A DNA stretch of 30,404 bases from a bacterium. Lineage in GTDB: Bacteria; Bacillota_I; Bacilli_A; RF39; UBA660. A program made the position numbers and the translations under genes. Of this stretch, positions 30,138 to 30,404 are shown piece by piece. How positions within the stretch are numbered: position 1 is the first letter of the stretch; each line of letters starts with the position of its first letter. The stretch is taken from the NCBI GenBank assembly GCA_029007415.1, contig JAQXHT010000006.1:1-30404 (forward strand), given 5' to 3'. The notes below the pieces were generated by a model, which saw only the letters and a program-made list of their open reading frames with translations, made no database searches and had not been told where the DNA came from.

Positions 30138-30404
30138 GTGTGCCGTGCATGGTATATATCTAGTTGGTGGAAGTCCAATATACGCGTAGGTATCGACGAA
30201 GTATTAGGGAAGCACAACGCATCAATCGCGAGATTGGGGCTAAAGGAAGTGTGAAACAAAATCGAGGGCTAACGAACAGAAACTTGCTATAAGGCTACAT
30301 AAACGGATAAGGTTGCTATACAAACTAAAGTCCAAAAGATACCCGTAACTTTATGTAGTAAAGTAAGTAGCTAATCGAGGAAAGATATATGTCTTACCGC
30401 GGGA
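30138..30404 (+). mobile_element. group II intron, bacterial class C, 5' part (runs off window)
   Basis: The 5' end reads GTGTGCC, then GTGCATGG, GGTGGAAGTCC, GGCTAAAGGAAGTG, CGAGGGCTAACGAACAGAAA, TATAAGGCTA, GGATAAGGTTGC and ACTAAAGTCC, in the same order as domain I of the class C intron of Oceanobacillus iheyensis as I recall it. Local base composition is much richer in G+C than the flanking genes. The EBS1 candidate TACAAA (30319-30324) is complementary to TTTGTA (30132-30137), the six bases just before the intron, as expected for IBS1-EBS1 pairing. Class C introns insert just after terminator hairpins, as here. The reverse transcriptase (domain IV) and 3' end lie beyond 30404. Confidence 0.88.

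Noticed and set aside
1..30404. Consensus parS or Noc-binding sites
   Set aside because: I looked for TGTTTCACGTGAAACA-like and ATTTCCCGGGAAAT-like sites by eye and found none; a mismatch-tolerant search would be needed to be certain.
1..30404. Genetic code 4 (TGA as tryptophan), as in mollicutes
   Set aside because: TGA ends walJ, mnmE, mnmG, dnaA and recF at the expected family lengths, and tryptophans are encoded by TGG.
1..30404. tRNA, rRNA or CRISPR arrays
   Set aside because: No cloverleaf-like sequence, no rRNA-like stretch and no regularly spaced direct repeats beyond the short comK-upstream array were seen.

Overview
The window is a replication-origin region from a low-GC (about 30%) Gram-positive bacterium. 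Gene order follows the Bacilli oriC block closely: rlmH-walJ, dnaB-rplI-gdpP, rpsR-ssb-rpsF, ychF, mscS, parB-parA, noc, rsmG-mnmG-mnmE, khpB-yidC-rnpA-rpmH on the minus strand, then dnaA-dnaN-(comK)-recF-gyrB-gyrA on the plus strand. TGA serves as a stop at the expected ends of several genes (walJ, mnmE, mnmG, recF, dnaA), so the standard bacterial code applies and this is not a code-4 mollicute. The gene content suggests a streamlined, non-model member of Bacilli (Erysipelotrichales- or RF39-like). That placement is inference only; no rRNA lies in the window.

Layout. Transcription diverges from the origin at about 20.8-21.2 kb. To the left, the minus-strand genes form apparent operons, each with a recognisable promoter: (i) rpmH-[hairpin terminator]-rnpA-yidC-khpB; (ii) an unknown gene-mnmE-mnmG-rsmG; (iii) a noc-like gene with its own promoter and terminator; (iv) parA-parB-mscS-DUF951-abgT; (v) ychF alone; (vi) rpsF-ssb-rpsR; (vii) gdpP-like-rplI-dnaB-M23 peptidase-walJ-rlmH, with abutting or overlapping genes. 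To the right, dnaA and dnaN sit in and around two DnaA-box clusters, one upstream of dnaA and one between dnaA and dnaN. A stand-alone comK homologue follows, then the recF-gyrB-gyrA operon, which ends in an intrinsic terminator. Directly after that terminator a group II intron of the bacterial class C type begins and runs off the window.

How the genes work together: origin firing (DnaA, oriC), clamp and helicase loading (DnaN, DnaB, SSB), supercoil control (GyrAB), origin segregation (ParA, ParB, a Noc-like paralogue), translation and tRNA/rRNA modification (L34, L9, S6, S18, MnmE/G, RsmG, RlmH), membrane insertion (YidC/KhpB) and envelope functions (M23 peptidase, WalJ, MscS).

Most of the window is conserved core. 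The unusual parts are: a ComK homologue placed between dnaN and recF and lacking the C-terminal tail of B. subtilis ComK, with a phased 10-bp repeat upstream; a class C group II intron whose candidate EBS1 matches the bases just before its insertion point at the gyrA terminator; a GdpP orthologue by position that has lost its membrane/PAS/GGDEF half; a Noc-like protein without the usual membrane-anchoring start but with a roughly 230-residue linker and an extra C-terminal domain; an unrecognised 228-residue gene upstream of mnmE; and several leader or intergenic RNA structures, including a GC-richer folded patch upstream of rpsF that I cannot assign.
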